Source: Nitrosomonas sp. (GTDB lineage: Bacteria; Pseudomonadota; Gammaproteobacteria; Burkholderiales; Nitrosomonadaceae). From it: a DNA stretch of 64,000 nucleotides. Positions 8,195 through 18,474 of this stretch are shown one piece after another. The stretch lies in NCBI RefSeq assembly GCF_019752095.1, contig NZ_JAIEMO010000014.1:1-64000 (forward strand). The letters are read 5' to 3'. Position 1 is the first letter of the stretch. The number at the start of each line of letters is the position of its first letter. The notes under the pieces were generated by a model, which had not been told where the DNA came from, did not search any database, and saw only the letters and a program-made list of their open reading frames with translations. A program made the translations under genes and the position numbers.

Positions 8195-9292
8195 TTGAAG
8201 TCCAATTATTACATAGGGATGATGTCGGGCACCAGTCTGGATGGTGTGGACGTCGTGTTGGTGGATCTGCGGGAAACAACTCCGTTATTATTGGGAACTT
8301 TCTATAGTCCATACAGCAATGATTTGCGTGAAGCGCTGCTGTCGTTGCACCAATCGGGTTATGATGAACTCCATCGCGCGGCAATGCTCAGCAACCAGTT
8401 GTCATATCTATATGCGGAAGCAATTACAGGTTTACTAAAAAGTGCTGGCGTTTTACCACAGCAGATCGTTGCCATTGGATGTCATGGGCAAACGGTTAGG
8501 CATTGCCCTGAGACGGAGAAAAGCTATACGATTCAGCTTGTCAATGCGGCTTTGTTAGCTGAATTAACAGGAATCGCAGTAGTCGCTGATTTTAGAAGTC
8601 GTGATATTGCCGCAGGCGGACAAGGTGCGCCGCTGGTACCTGCGTTTCACGAAGCTGTCTTTAAGAGTCCAAACTGCCATCGCGTAATCGTTAATATTGG
8701 TGGTATTGCTAATCTCACGAATCTTGATCCTCATCATGCGGTCACGGGATTTGATTGTGGACCGGGTAATGTATTAATGGATGCATGGTGTTTGCAGCAT
8801 ACCGGAAGAACTTATGATCAGAACGGGCAGTGGGCAGCAACCGGTCAGGTCGTTTCTGCTTTACTGGAAGCCTTGTTGTTAGATCCCTTTTTTGCTCATA
8901 AGCCCCCTAAAAGTACAGGCAGGGATTTGTTTAATCTCCATTGGCTGGGAAAGAAGTTGCAGGATGGAGAACCGCCAGAAGATGTTCAGGCAACGTTGTT
9001 GCAACTAACTGCTGTGTCAATTGCCGAGTCTATCCATACTCATTGTTTGGGCGCGGAAGAAGTTTATGTTTGTGGAGGAGGAGGACATAATTCTTTACTG
9101 ATGAGTCGGCTTGCTGAGGTAATACGCGGGAGGGTTGTGTTGACTGATCGATTAGGTATTGCGATCGACTGGGTAGAAGCTTTCGCATTTGCTTGGCTGG
9201 CATATCAGGCGATTTTACGTAAAACGGGCAACCTGACAGCAGTGACTGGTGCGAAAGGAAGCAGAATTCTGGGGGCGGTTTACCCTGCGTGA
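8195..9292 (+). CDS. anmK: Anhydro-N-acetylmuramic acid kinase
   Basis: 365 residues. AnmK opens and phosphorylates 1,6-anhydro-MurNAc, giving MurNAc-6-phosphate in cell-wall recycling. The ATP-binding signature GMMSGTSLDGVD lies near residue 8, GGQGAPLVPAFH follows in the middle, and FDCGPGN near 186 is the conserved active-site region. The reading frame starts with TTG at 8195 and lacks a good ribosome binding site. Moving to the ATG at 8219 would remove the YIG strand that the family always has, so TTG is kept with caution. It lies downstream of a murein endopeptidase. Confidence 0.94.
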   Translation: MKSNYYIGMMSGTSLDGVDVVLVDLRETTPLLLGTFYSPYSNDLREALLSLHQSGYDELHRAAMLSNQLSYLYAEAITGLLKSAGVLPQQIVAIGCHGQTVRHCPETEKSYTIQLVNAALLAELTGIAVVADFRSRDIAAGGQGAPLVPAFHEAVFKSPNCHRVIVNIGGIANLTNLDPHHAVTGFDCGPGNVLMDAWCLQHTGRTYDQNGQWAATGQVVSALLEALLLDPFFAHKPPKSTGRDLFNLHWLGKKLQDGEPPEDVQATLLQLTAVSIAESIHTHCLGAEEVYVCGGGGHNSLLMSRLAEVIRGRVVLTDRLGIAIDWVEAFAFAWLAYQAILRKTGNLTAVTGAKGSRILGAVYPA

Positions 9293-9313
9293 AATTTCTA
9301 ATGTAGATGCGAG

Positions 9314-9658
9314 CTATACTGAAAATGATGACCCACAACCGCAAGTGCTGGTGGCGCCAGGATTTTTGATGATGAACTGAGCGCCTTGTATATTTTCTTG
9401 ATAATCTATTTCGGCACCGATTAGATACTGGAAACTCATAGGATCAACCAGCAGTTTGACACCATTTCTTTCCATTACCGTATCATCTTCATTGATCAAT
9501 TCGTCAAAAGTGAAGCCGTACTGAAAGCCTGAGCAGCCTCCGCCACTAATAAAAACTCTAAGATTAAGATGGTTGTTGCCTTCTTCCTCAATGAGTTGCT
9601 TAACTTTCGAGGCTGCGTTCTCAGTAAAAGTGAGGGGGGTATTCAGTTCAGTGTTCAT
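9314..9658 (-). CDS. erpA: Iron-sulfur cluster insertion protein ErpA
   Basis: 114 residues, the usual length for A-type Fe-S carriers. The three cluster-binding cysteines are present: one in [11 protein letters not shown] and two in the C-terminal TCGCGSSF. ErpA passes [4Fe-4S] clusters to apo-proteins. It is convergent with anmK (22 bases apart) and follows the bactofilin gene in the same orientation. This position between anmK and a bactofilin is typical of betaproteobacteria and argues for ErpA rather than IscA, which would sit in an isc operon. Confidence 0.94.
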   Translation of the reverse strand: MNTELNTPLTFTENAASKVKQLIEEEGNNHLNLRVFISGGGCSGFQYGFTFDELINEDDTVMERNGVKLLVDPMSFQYLIGAEIDYQENIQGAQFIIKNPGATSTCGCGSSFSV

Positions 9659-9715
9659 ATTAATTTCTTTAAACTGTCAAATTATGGATTGATGGTAAAT
9701 ACTATACAGTATAAA

Positions 9716-10174
9716 TCAGGGCGCATCATTTTTAGTAGTAGTGGTTTGCTGATCGGTTGCTGGAGTTAATGTTATCATTTTCTCTGATTGCTGCGCACCC
9801 TCTAAATCCCGCTTGTGCTTATGAATCATTTTTCCAGCAACGGAAGCGCCGAGCCGGATTTCTAAAGAACCATAATGAACATCGCCGAAAACTTCGGCTT
9901 TTTCTTGTAATTCCAGATATCCTTGTGCGTCAATGGGGCCGGTTACAGTGCCGTTAATGACAACATTAGTGGCTTTTATATTACCTCTGATACTGCCTTC
10001 ATTGCTGAGTACGAGTGTGCTGTTCTCGTCATCGGTTGCAAAGATGTTTCCAGTAATATGTCCATCGATTCGAAGGCCGCCGGTAAAATGAATATCGCCC
10101 GAAATTTTCGTGTTTGCACCAATTAAAGTATCAATGTGATGATGCAGTTGGTTTTTCTTTTTTCTACCGAACAT
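9716..10174 (-). CDS. Bactofilin (polymer-forming cytoskeletal protein)
   Basis: 152 residues. The central part is a right-handed beta-helix of short hydrophobic strands (TKISGDIHFTGGLRIDGHITGNI and onwards to SLEIRLGASVAGKM), the bactofilin fold; both ends are polar and unstructured. Bactofilins self-assemble into filaments at the membrane and often localise cell-wall enzymes. It ends the run argC - coiled-coil membrane protein - bactofilin - erpA; the start lies 12 bases after the stop of the membrane protein gene, so co-transcription is likely. Confidence 0.9.
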   Translation of the reverse strand: MFGRKKKNQLHHHIDTLIGANTKISGDIHFTGGLRIDGHITGNIFATDDENSTLVLSNEGSIRGNIKATNVVINGTVTGPIDAQGYLELQEKAEVFGDVHYGSLEIRLGASVAGKMIHKHKRDLEGAQQSEKMITLTPATDQQTTTTKNDAP

Positions 10175-10186
10175 TTCCTCTCTCCT

Positions 10187-10921
10187 TCACAATGCCGGTT
10201 GTATAGTTTCAGATAGTATGGCTTTGTTGTTACCATTTCTAAAAATTTCTACCTGAATATTTTCTACGATGGAATTCGGTGGTACTTTAAAAAGTTCTTC
10301 CATCCTATGGAAAAACTTAAAGATAACAGGAAAATCTAGTTGCTGATTTTTTTTTGTGAGTGGTATTACTTTGCTCTGTTCATTTTGCGTCAGCTTAACT
10401 GTGAATCTTAAGTTTCCCTTAAAATCATTCGGCCTTTCTCCGCCTTGAATTAATGTCAGTGCATAGCGATACTCGCCAGGCGTTTGTGTTTCTTTCAGGC
10501 TAAATTGATAAATTGAGATACCACTTTTTGTGTTGCTGGCGATCAGATGCTGGAAAAATTCCAGTTGTTCTTTTAATTGATCGTTTTCGCTAGCAAGGGA
10601 CTTCATTTCTTCAGTAAGATTCTGATTGGCTGTGCCGCTGATTTGTAATTGCTGAGCTAAATCACCAATCTGGGCGCATAATTTTTGTTTTTTGGTTTGC
10701 CTGCATGTTCCAGGATCAAATAAGTAGGCTAGCTTTTCTTCAATAGTATCTTCTTGCGTGTTGATCGATTGTCTGCCCATTTCGTACATAAACCAAGAAA
10801 GCAAGAGCAGTAATGAGCAGGCGATCATAATGCTTATCAAACGTGATTGCCAAGACGAGCGTGGGCGAACTACGACACGCGGGGATAGAATTTTGGGTTT
10901 TCTCTGGAAAAACTTATACAC
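10187..10921 (-). CDS. Membrane-anchored coiled-coil protein, DUF6776-like
   Basis: 244 residues: a short basic cytoplasmic start, one membrane helix (about 28-46), a coiled coil (about 75-125, with LAQQLQISGTANQNLTEEMK) and a mainly beta C-terminal domain outside the inner membrane. It matches my memory of the DUF6776 proteins found beside bactofilins in betaproteobacteria, but no function is established. The start codon is GTG. Its position immediately before the bactofilin gene suggests it could tether or position bactofilin filaments; that is inference. Confidence 0.75.
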   Translation of the reverse strand: MYKFFQRKPKILSPRVVVRPRSSWQSRLISIMIACSLLLLLSWFMYEMGRQSINTQEDTIEEKLAYLFDPGTCRQTKKQKLCAQIGDLAQQLQISGTANQNLTEEMKSLASENDQLKEQLEFFQHLIASNTKSGISIYQFSLKETQTPGEYRYALTLIQGGERPNDFKGNLRFTVKLTQNEQSKVIPLTKKNQQLDFPVIFKFFHRMEELFKVPPNSIVENIQVEIFRNGNNKAILSETIQPAL

Positions 10922-10981
10922 CGGGTGCTCTACAGAATTCGGCTCAATTTATCTGGATGTGATACGGGAGAACTGTTGTTC

Positions 10982-12010
10982 TCAAGGTAATAGTGGCACC
11001 TGATTAATTCCCAGTGTTTCAGACAGGCCAAACATGATATTCATGTTTTGTATGGCTTGACCTGCCGCGCCTTTAACCAAGTTATCGGTTACCGATAGTA
11101 CCACAACTGTATCACTATTTTGCGGTTGATGTACGGCGATGCGGCAAATATTCGAACCACGTACAGAACGAGTTTCAGGGTGTTTTCCGGCAGGTAGTAC
11201 ATCAACAAAAGCCTCGTGCTGGTAACGTTTTTCGTACAAGGTTTGCAAGTCGGTTCGCTGGGTTAATTTGGCATAGAGCGTAGCATGGATACCGCGGATC
11301 ATCGGTATCAAATGTGGAACAAACGTTAGGTTAACAGGTTTTTGGGCGACATTGGAAAGACCTTGTTTTATCTCGGGCAAATGTCGATGTCCCGGCACGC
11401 CATACGCTTTGAAATTATCAGATGCCTCGGCGTGCAAGATATGTACTTCGGCTTTGCGTCCCGCGCCGGAAACGCCTGATTTGACATCGGCGATGAGGTA
11501 ATTGATATCTATGACACCGGCTTCTATCAGCGGCAAGAAACCAAGTTGCACAGCAGTCGGGTAACAGCCTGGATTGGCGATAAGGCGCGCATTTTTTACC
11601 AACTCACGGTTAATTTCTGGTAGGCCATATACCGCTTCAGCAACCAAAGCAGGGCAGGCATGTTGCATGCCGTACCATTTTTCCCATTCAGTAACATTCT
11701 TGATACGGAAGTCTGCCGCTAAGTCGATTACTCTAACGCCTGCCTTCAATAAGGATTCTGCTTGTTGCATGGCAATTCCATTAGGTGTGGCAAAAAATAC
11801 TACATCGCATTTATTGAGTTTTGCATCCGCCGGATCACTGAATTTAAGATCGATATGTCCTCGCAGGTTGGTAAATAAATCGGCGACATTTACGCCTGTT
11901 TCATTCCGAGAGGTAATCGCTTTGATTTTCACTTTGGGGTGTAGTGCCAGTAACCGCAGTAATTCCACGCCGGTGTACCCTGTCCCACCAACTATGCCGA
12001 CATTAATCAT
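10982..12010 (-). CDS. argC: N-acetyl-gamma-glutamyl-phosphate reductase
   Basis: 342 residues. ArgC reduces N-acetylglutamyl phosphate to the semialdehyde with NADPH, the third step of arginine synthesis. The N-terminal nucleotide-binding loop is [17 protein letters not shown] and the catalytic cysteine is in NPGCYPTA (near residue 148). GVSGAGRKA and the histidine-bearing PGHRHLPEI are the conserved downstream motifs. It starts just downstream of the rpsI terminator. No other arginine gene is nearby. Confidence 0.96.
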   Translation of the reverse strand: MINVGIVGGTGYTGVELLRLLALHPKVKIKAITSRNETGVNVADLFTNLRGHIDLKFSDPADAKLNKCDVVFFATPNGIAMQQAESLLKAGVRVIDLAADFRIKNVTEWEKWYGMQHACPALVAEAVYGLPEINRELVKNARLIANPGCYPTAVQLGFLPLIEAGVIDINYLIADVKSGVSGAGRKAEVHILHAEASDNFKAYGVPGHRHLPEIKQGLSNVAQKPVNLTFVPHLIPMIRGIHATLYAKLTQRTDLQTLYEKRYQHEAFVDVLPAGKHPETRSVRGSNICRIAVHQPQNSDTVVVLSVTDNLVKGAAGQAIQNMNIMFGLSETLGINQVPLLP

Positions 12011-12065
12011 TGTGACTCCTGTTATGTTCTGAATAGATAGTTTTGCCTTTTAACAAAAGATAAAC

Positions 12066-12096
12066 AAAAAAGCCGCTCAATTGAGGCGGCTTTTTT
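12066..12096 (-). terminator. Rho-independent terminator after rpsI
   Basis: Arms AAAAAAGCCGC (12066-12076) and GCGGCTTTTTT (12086-12096) are perfectly complementary, with a 9-base loop. On the minus strand the stem ends in a run of Ts, 21 bases past the rpsI stop. The same structure could work on the other strand, but no gene is transcribed into it from there. Confidence 0.88.
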
Positions 12097-12116
12097 AAAA
12101 TCCTAATACGAAAAAA

Positions 12117-12509
12117 CTAACGTTTAGAGAATTGCTTTCGCCGCCGTGCCTTACGAAAACCAACTTTCTTCCTCTCGACTTCACGCGCGTCACGGGTTAC
12201 CAAGCCTGCCTTGCTTAAAGTGGGTTTAAGCGTTGCATCGTAATCGATCAATGCGCGGGTAATACCATGACGCACTGCGCCAGCTTGACCTGATTCCCCT
12301 CCGCCATGAATATTGACCATAATATCAAATGAATTGGCATTATCAGTTACTTCCAGAGGTTGTCTTGCAATCATGCGACCTGTTTTGCGGGAGAAATAAT
12401 CATCAATCGGTTTATTATTAATTACAATTGCGCCTTTTCCCGGTTTGATAAAAACGCGTGCTACAGCACTTTTGCGTCGTCCGGTACCGTAATTATATTG
12501 AGTGGCCAT
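12117..12509 (-). CDS. rpsI: 30S ribosomal protein S9
   Basis: 130 residues, the normal length. The start [16 protein letters not shown] and the basic C-terminal tail [13 protein letters not shown], which reaches the P-site tRNA in the ribosome, are diagnostic. It begins 3 bases after the rplM stop, the universal rplM-rpsI operon, and ends in a strong terminator. Confidence 0.98.
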   Translation of the reverse strand: MATQYNYGTGRRKSAVARVFIKPGKGAIVINNKPIDDYFSRKTGRMIARQPLEVTDNANSFDIMVNIHGGGESGQAGAVRHGITRALIDYDATLKPTLSKAGLVTRDAREVERKKVGFRKARRRKQFSKR

Positions 12510-12512
12510 AGA

Positions 12513-12947
12513 TTAAGCTCTAACTTCAAGTGGTTTGGGTTGTTGAGCAGCATGCGGGTGAGTTTCTCCAGCATAAACTTTAAGTTTCTTTATCATTGCA
12601 TATCCCAAGGGGCCTTTCGGTAGCATTCCTTTGACCGCTTTTTCAAGTGGACGCGCTGGAAAACGCGCGTGCATTTTGTTCAGAGGAGTTGCATAAATAC
12701 CACCTGGGTAACCGGTGTGGCGATAGTAGATTTTATCTTCTAGCTTGTTGCCGGTAACTCGCATTTTGTCAATATTAACAACGATAATGTAATCGCCGGT
12801 GTCAACATGCGGTGTATAGATCGGTTTATGTTTGCCACGTAGCCGATGTGCAATCTGTGAAGCAAGACGCCCCAATACCTTATTGGTCGCGTCTATGACG
12901 AACCAGTCATGATTTACTTCGTGTGGTTTGGCCGAAAATGTTTTCAC
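12513..12947 (-). CDS. rplM: 50S ribosomal protein L13
   Basis: 144 residues with the family start [19 protein letters not shown] and the conserved YRHTGYPGG and [13 protein letters not shown] (GMLPKGPLG) segments. L13 is an early assembly protein of the large subunit. It is the first gene of the rplM-rpsI operon and has a good sigma-70 promoter 37 bases upstream. Confidence 0.98.
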   Translation of the reverse strand: MKTFSAKPHEVNHDWFVIDATNKVLGRLASQIAHRLRGKHKPIYTPHVDTGDYIIVVNIDKMRVTGNKLEDKIYYRHTGYPGGIYATPLNKMHARFPARPLEKAVKGMLPKGPLGYAMIKKLKVYAGETHPHAAQQPKPLEVRA

Positions 12948-12983
12948 GAAAAACTTGTCCTGCGTATTCGAAAAGAGCCGGGA

Positions 12984-13012
12984 ATTCTAAGTCAGACATC
13001 GACAAAAGTCAA
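12984..13012 (-). promoter_or_regulatory. Sigma-70 promoter of rplM-rpsI
   Basis: On the minus strand TTGACT (13012-13007) and TAGAAT (12989-12984) are separated by exactly 17 bases, each one mismatch from consensus. The -10 is 37 bases before the rplM start. Confidence 0.7.
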
Positions 13013-13233
13013 ATTTGGAAAGCTTTATTTTTACTTTCTTGCCATATTCGCGCTGCAACTGGAAGTGGTAGGGCGTGTTTGTTCAGGAATAGTGGATTTT
13101 GCGCTAATCGCCGCTATAATCATACTGAGAAGAGAGATGACATGTGAATGAACAATTCTGAGTGAATTACTGATCACTCCAAATAGAGTAAGCAGCATTT
13201 TCTTACGATTAAAAATATGCCGAGGGATACGCT

Positions 13234-14940
13234 TTGAGAAAGAAATCTGAAACCAGTTTGCACGTTGAATCAGCGCCTTCCAATTTTATTCGTACTATCA
13301 TAGAAGAAGATAACCGCACCGGCAAATGGGATGGACGCGTAGAAACGCGCTTCCCGCCCGAGCCCAATGGCTACTTGCACATTGGACATGCCAAGAGTAT
13401 TTGCTTGAATTTTGGTATTGCGCGCGATTATGGCGGCGTGTGTCACTTGCGTTTTGACGACACAAATCCGGAAAAAGAAGCTCAGGAGTATGTTGACTCA
13501 ATTTGTGACAGTGTTTCCTGGTTGGGTTTTGATTGGGGACAACATCTCTATTATTCTTCGGATTATTTCAATCAGTTATATGAATTTGCCGAGTATTTGA
13601 TCAATTGTGGAAAAGCTTATGTAGAAGGTCTTTCCGCTGATGAGATTCGCGATCTGCGCGGCACATTGACTAATCCTGGTCAAAACAGCCCTTTCCGTGA
13701 TCGTCCGGTTGCGGAAAGCTTGGACTTGTTTCGGCGTATGAAAGCCGGAGAATTTCCGGATGGTCAGTATGTGCTGAGAGCGAAAATCGACATGGCATCA
13801 CCCAACATCAATATGCGCGATCCGGTGATTTATCGTATTCGCCACGTACATCATCAACGCACTGGCAATCAATGGTGTATTTATCCGATGTATGACTATA
13901 CACACTGCATTTCTGATGCACTTGAAAGAATTACCCACTCATTGTGTACACTCGAATTTGAAGACCACCGACCGCTCTATGACTGGGTGTTGGATCAGCT
14001 AGCTGATAAAGTGCCGTGTCATCCTCAGCAGATCGAATTTGCTCGCCTCAATTTGACGTACACGGTGATGAGCAAGCGCAAATTGATCGAACTGGTGGAA
14101 AGTAAGTTGGTTGACGGTTGGGATGATCCTCGGTTAAGCACATTGGCCGGAGTACGTCGTCGCGGATTTACGCCACGCGCTATTCGCTTGTTTACTGAGC
14201 GTATTGGTATCAGCAAGGCTGATTCCTGGATTGACATGGGCGTGCTGGAGGACTGTTTGCGTGAAGATCTGAATGAAAATGCGCCGCGTCGTATTGCTAT
14301 TCTTAAGCCAGTCAAGATGATTATTGATAATTACCCGGAGGATCAGCAAGAAGATTGCTTCGCGCCGAATCATCCGCAGAAACCGGAATGGGGGAAACGT
14401 ACAATCCCTTTTTCTAAGATTTTGTATATTGAGCGTGATGATTTCATGGAAGTGCCGACCAAGGGCTATTTCCGCCTTGCGCCTGGTGCTGAAGTACGAT
14501 TACGCTATGCTTTTATCGTCAAGTGTGTGCGAGTGGATAAAAATGCACAGGGTGATATCGAAGCCATTCATTGCACCTACGATCCTGACACCAAAAGTGG
14601 AACTCCTGGCGCAGAAAGCCGCAAAGTTAAAGGCAACATCCACTGGTTATCAATAGAACACGCACAGGTGGCAGAAATACGGCTTTATGATCGTTTGTTT
14701 GCAGATCCATACCCAGATAGTGGCGACAAGGATTATAAAGCTTCATTGAATTCAAACTCGAAGCAAATCATTGCAGCGTATGTAGAGCCTTTGTTGTGTG
14801 AAGTGAAACCTGAACAAAACTTTCAGTTCGAGCGCAATGGCTATTTCATTGCTGATCGAATCGATATGAAACCCAATAAACCGGTGTTTAACCGTGCTGT
14901 GACTTTGCGTGATTCGTGGGGGAAGTTGGCGGGTGCGTAA
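13234..14940 (+). CDS. glnS: Glutaminyl-tRNA synthetase
   Basis: 568 residues. Class I synthetase that attaches glutamine to tRNA-Gln. HIGH region [17 protein letters not shown] near residue 40 and the KMSKS-type loop TVMSKRKL near 270; the C-terminal half is the anticodon-binding beta-barrel of GlnRS. Length and the GlnRS-type pocket ([12 protein letters not shown]) separate it from GltX. The start is TTG at 13234 with GAGGG seven bases upstream. Having glnS means tRNA-Gln need not be charged by the amidotransferase route. Confidence 0.96.
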   Translation: MRKKSETSLHVESAPSNFIRTIIEEDNRTGKWDGRVETRFPPEPNGYLHIGHAKSICLNFGIARDYGGVCHLRFDDTNPEKEAQEYVDSICDSVSWLGFDWGQHLYYSSDYFNQLYEFAEYLINCGKAYVEGLSADEIRDLRGTLTNPGQNSPFRDRPVAESLDLFRRMKAGEFPDGQYVLRAKIDMASPNINMRDPVIYRIRHVHHQRTGNQWCIYPMYDYTHCISDALERITHSLCTLEFEDHRPLYDWVLDQLADKVPCHPQQIEFARLNLTYTVMSKRKLIELVESKLVDGWDDPRLSTLAGVRRRGFTPRAIRLFTERIGISKADSWIDMGVLEDCLREDLNENAPRRIAILKPVKMIIDNYPEDQQEDCFAPNHPQKPEWGKRTIPFSKILYIERDDFMEVPTKGYFRLAPGAEVRLRYAFIVKCVRVDKNAQGDIEAIHCTYDPDTKSGTPGAESRKVKGNIHWLSIEHAQVAEIRLYDRLFADPYPDSGDKDYKASLNSNSKQIIAAYVEPLLCEVKPEQNFQFERNGYFIADRIDMKPNKPVFNRAVTLRDSWGKLAGA

Positions 14941-15030
14941 CCGTTTTGCTGCATGATTGTTGCAAGTCAATAAATCAATCTGGGCATATTGGTATTCGCT
15001 CTTTTTAGTATCGATATTAACCGCATCTGA

Positions 15031-15804
15031 TTAGAATTTATTTTTCCATTCGCGTAATACCGCGAAAACATCTACAGGGTTTTGCAGTTGTTGCTTAGAA
15101 TAATTTTGCGCACTGTTAATAATTGATTGATGTTCGCAGCGCAGGAACGGATTAATTGCTTTTTCGAGTGCGAGCGTTGTCGGAATTGTTGGCATGTTTT
15201 TGTGATGTGATTCTTGTGCAGTAATCGCAAACTCGTTCAGTTTTTTATTTTCCGGATCAACAGCTTTGGCAAATGCTATGTTTCCCAACGTGTATTCATG
15301 CGCACAGTAAATTAAGGTGGCATCAGGTAACTGAGAGATTTTTTGGAGTGATTGGTAGAGTTGTGCTGCAGATCCTTCGAATATCCTTCCGCAGCCGCAA
15401 GAAAAAAGTGTATCACCACAAAATAGCATATCCCATGGATCTGGCCCATAATAGGCAATATGCCCTCGAGTGTGTCCAGGTGTATCTAACACCGTGAGAT
15501 TAAGTGATATGTCCGGTAGGTTTACGATATCATTTTGTTGCACAGGGTTTGTTATAGCGGTGATCAATTCATTGTTTGGTCCGTATACGGGAATATCAAA
15601 CCGCTGAATTAATCCCGCGATGCCTCCGGTATGGTCGTTATGGTGATGAGTAATAAGAATCGCACAGAGTTGCAGTTTATTTAATTGCAGATATTCAATC
15701 ACTGGGGCCGTGATACCCGGATCAATAGCAACTGCGTAATTTTGATTATGGACTACCCATATATAATTATCTTTAAACGCATGTACCGGATGTATATTAA
15801 GCAT
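15031..15804 (-). CDS. gloB: Hydroxyacylglutathione hydrolase (glyoxalase II)
   Basis: 257 residues, usual length. The metallo-beta-lactamase metal site is THHHNDHTGG near residue 53, with further ligands in DTPGHTRGHIAYY, FCGDTLFSCGCGR and CAHEYT. It hydrolyses S-lactoylglutathione to lactate, completing methylglyoxal detoxification. GGAGC lies five bases before the ATG. It is divergent from a methyltransferase gene followed by rnhA and dnaQ, the same gene set that surrounds gloB in E. coli. Confidence 0.95.
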   Translation of the reverse strand: MLNIHPVHAFKDNYIWVVHNQNYAVAIDPGITAPVIEYLQLNKLQLCAILITHHHNDHTGGIAGLIQRFDIPVYGPNNELITAITNPVQQNDIVNLPDISLNLTVLDTPGHTRGHIAYYGPDPWDMLFCGDTLFSCGCGRIFEGSAAQLYQSLQKISQLPDATLIYCAHEYTLGNIAFAKAVDPENKKLNEFAITAQESHHKNMPTIPTTLALEKAINPFLRCEHQSIINSAQNYSKQQLQNPVDVFAVLREWKNKF

Positions 15805-15896
15805 GAAAGCTCCATTTAGAGACGTTGGCGCGATGAGAAGTGTTAATGATTTCAGTAAATAGTGTAAATTTTGATATCGAGTAAGCGATACGGTTC

Positions 15897-16673
15897 ATGA
15901 TGATTGCGCAAAATATCCAGCAATGGTTTGAGTCCTCTCTTGGTCAATATTTGATTGAACATGAGCACCGCTATTTTGATCAGGTTGTGGCGAATATCTT
16001 TGGTTACAATGCGATGCAGATAGGTTGGCCGCAATTTGATTTTTTACGCCTGAATCGAATGCCTTTACGTTTCTCTATAGGGCTTGAACGTGAAACTTCG
16101 TTACGAGCTCAGCCGGGTTTTCTTCCAATCCAGACAAACAGCATGGATCTTGTTATTCTGCCACACACACTTGAGTTTAATGCAAATCCCCATCAAATTT
16201 TAAGAGAAGTTCATCGAATCCTAATACCCGAAGGTCATCTTGTTATTTCAGGTTTTAATCCCTTCAGTCTATGGGGAAGCTGTCAGCATTTAAAATCAAT
16301 GCGAGGAGAATTTCCGTGGAATGGAGATTTTATTGCATTATCACGGCTTAAAGATTGGTTGAAATTGTTGGATTTTGAAATGGCTGGTGGTCGGCTTTGT
16401 TGCTATGTGCCACCATTTAAGCAAGAAAAATGGCGTCGACGGTTTGGTTTTATGGAGGCCGCAGGGGATCGCTGGTGGCCAATTTCGGGGGGAGTATATT
16501 TCTTGCATGCTATTAAACACATGCACGGGATGCGAATTATCAAACCTAACTGGAAAAATAGTTTGGAAGCTAAGAAAAAAATGGTACCGATTGCTCGGGA
16601 AATCATCAAAGCCTCCAAGGAAGAGCGGTCATCAAGCAATCCAAAACAGATTGACGATTTAAATAAATCATGA
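15897..16673 (+). CDS. SAM-dependent methyltransferase-like protein (gloB-rnhA neighbour)
   Basis: 258 residues. The central segment [41 protein letters not shown] matches the second half of a Methyltransf_11 domain (motifs II and III). The classical GxGxG SAM loop is not visible; the corresponding region reads [13 protein letters not shown], so the cofactor site is divergent. This is characteristic of the family found between gloB and rnhA (YafS in E. coli). Its stop overlaps the rnhA start as ATGA, implying translational coupling. Substrate unknown. The first of two adjacent ATGs is used. Confidence 0.8.
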   Translation: MMIAQNIQQWFESSLGQYLIEHEHRYFDQVVANIFGYNAMQIGWPQFDFLRLNRMPLRFSIGLERETSLRAQPGFLPIQTNSMDLVILPHTLEFNANPHQILREVHRILIPEGHLVISGFNPFSLWGSCQHLKSMRGEFPWNGDFIALSRLKDWLKLLDFEMAGGRLCCYVPPFKQEKWRRRFGFMEAAGDRWWPISGGVYFLHAIKHMHGMRIIKPNWKNSLEAKKKMVPIAREIIKASKEERSSSNPKQIDDLNKS

Positions 16674-17140
16674 TCGAAAATGATAATAAAGTTGTTGAAA
16701 TATATACGGATGGTGCGTGCAAAGGAAACCCAGGTATTGGAGGGTGGGGAGCTTTGCTGCGATACGGCGACCATGAACGGGAAATTTTTGGCGGAGAGAA
16801 ATTTACCACCAATAATCGTATGGAGTTACTTGCTGCGATCCGTGCTTTAGAATCTTTAAAGCGTTCTTGTAAAATACATTTACATACCGATTCACAATAC
16901 TTGCAAAAAGGTATTAGCGAATGGCTTGATTCATGGAAGGCACGCAATTGGCGTACCGCAAGTAAAAAGCCGGTAAAAAACGAAGATCTTTGGAAACTGC
17001 TTGATCAATTAACCCAACAACATGAAATCGAATGGTGCTGGGTGCGAGGACATTCCGGGCATACCGACAATGAGCGTGCTGATCAATTAGCTAATCGAGG
17101 CGTTGAAGTGATAGTTACTGGGGAGCTGCAAAAATGCTAG
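16670..17140 (+). CDS. rnhA: Ribonuclease HI
   Basis: 156 residues, the typical length. It degrades RNA in RNA-DNA hybrids. The four acidic catalytic residues are visible: Asp in [13 protein letters not shown], Glu in NNRMELLAA, Asp in LHTDSQYL, and Asp in HTDNERAD. Start overlaps the preceding stop by 4 bases (ATGA). dnaQ follows after 15 bases, so methyltransferase-rnhA-dnaQ is one operon. Confidence 0.97.
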   Translation: MIENDNKVVEIYTDGACKGNPGIGGWGALLRYGDHEREIFGGEKFTTNNRMELLAAIRALESLKRSCKIHLHTDSQYLQKGISEWLDSWKARNWRTASKKPVKNEDLWKLLDQLTQQHEIEWCWVRGHSGHTDNERADQLANRGVEVIVTGELQKC

Positions 17141-17155
17141 AGATAGGAATATGAT

Positions 17156-17893
17156 ATGCGTCAAATTGTGCTAGATACTGAAACGACGGGCCTAGAATAC
17201 AAGTTGGGGCATCGCATTGTTGAGATTGCAGCCGTTGAGTTATGTAATAGGCAATTTACTGGTAGTCATTTCCATTACTATCTTAATCCAGGACGAGAAA
17301 GTGATGAGGGTGCTTTGCAAGTTCATGGTTTAACGATGGGGTTTCTTCAAGATAAACCAAAATTTCATGAGGTTTCCAAGGAATTCTTGAGTTTTATTAG
17401 TGAAGCTGAGCTAATTATCCATAATGCTCCTTTTGATGTTGGATTTATCAATCATGAGTTAGGTTTAAGCAATTTAAAAACACTCGATAGCTATTGCCCG
17501 TTAATAACGGATACGCTAAGACTAGCAAAGGAGCTTCATCCTGGTAAGCGCAATAACCTTGACGCTTTATGTGAACGATACAATGTTGACAACTCAAAGC
17601 GTAAGCTGCATGGCGCATTACTAGATGCTGAGTTATTGGCTGAGGTTTATCTTGCGATGACGCGTGGGCAAGAAAGCTTGTTGATTGAATTGGAATATGT
17701 TGAAGCTGTGCAGCATTCTCTGACAGATCTGGACAGTACTAATTTAAGAATTATTGCAGCGACCGCTGAAGAAAATCTGCAACATCGCGAGATACTAGAA
17801 GAAATTGCACGAGCAAGTAACAATAAGTGCCTGTGGAATAATCTTGAAACGACAGATACGCTTGATGAGAAATCAAGTAGGGTGAACAATTAA
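17156..17893 (+). CDS. dnaQ: DNA polymerase III epsilon subunit (proofreading exonuclease)
   Basis: 245 residues. The DEDDh 3'-5' exonuclease motifs are present: ExoI VLDTETTGLEY near residue 5, ExoII HNAPFDVGFINHE near 98, and ExoIII HGALLDAELLAEVY near 160. The C-terminal 60 residues are the linker that binds the alpha subunit. It proofreads chromosomal replication. It is the last gene of the operon with rnhA. Confidence 0.96.
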   Translation: MRQIVLDTETTGLEYKLGHRIVEIAAVELCNRQFTGSHFHYYLNPGRESDEGALQVHGLTMGFLQDKPKFHEVSKEFLSFISEAELIIHNAPFDVGFINHELGLSNLKTLDSYCPLITDTLRLAKELHPGKRNNLDALCERYNVDNSKRKLHGALLDAELLAEVYLAMTRGQESLLIELEYVEAVQHSLTDLDSTNLRIIAATAEENLQHREILEEIARASNNKCLWNNLETTDTLDEKSSRVNN

Positions 17894-18171
17894 TGAGTCA
17901 TCGTGATTATCTTCCTGATTGAATTCTATAGATTTGGAAATGATCGTGTTTAGATGTCTGATGAAGCGATATTTCCTGGTGAGCGATTACATGTCAAGAG
18001 GTACAAAACCATTTCAGCAATACTGAAAATTTGACTCTGGGCAATTGTGTATAAGGGTTTAGAACTATCACTTAAAATGCACAAATAATCTCAGAAGATT
18101 TGAGAATTTCTTCACATAAGCTTGTTTACAATGTTGAGAGATTAGCTTCAGGTTAAGAAAGCAAAGTTAGT

Positions 18172-18393
18172 ATGAAACAGAAACTATTAGCGCATTGCAT
18201 TTATTCTTTGATGATGTCTGCAACCATGACTGGGTGTGTATCTGCAATTGTTACGGTCGTTAATCTTGGTTTTTCCGGTGCCTTTATCGAACCCTGGCTT
18301 TATTCATGGAGTATTGCATTTCCAGTGGGTTTTGTTTTGTTGCTATTCGTGTCGCCGTACTTTAAACGCATTGTGGAAGCATTCGTACATTAA
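18172..18393 (+). CDS. Small two-helix membrane protein, DUF2798-like
   Basis: 73 residues, almost entirely two membrane helices (about 10-35 and 43-62) joined by a short loop with FIEPWLYSWSIAFPVGF, the pattern of the DUF2798 family. Function unknown. It is a single gene between dnaQ and the aldehyde dehydrogenase gene, with 278 bases of non-coding sequence before it in which I see no clear signal. Confidence 0.75.
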   Translation: MKQKLLAHCIYSLMMSATMTGCVSAIVTVVNLGFSGAFIEPWLYSWSIAFPVGFVLLLFVSPYFKRIVEAFVH

Positions 18394-18474
18394 AGAATAA
18401 CGCAGAGCAAATAATAGAAAAAGCATGTTTGCCACAGCATTATTATTTTAAGTTACTCGATAAGGTTCTTGCTC

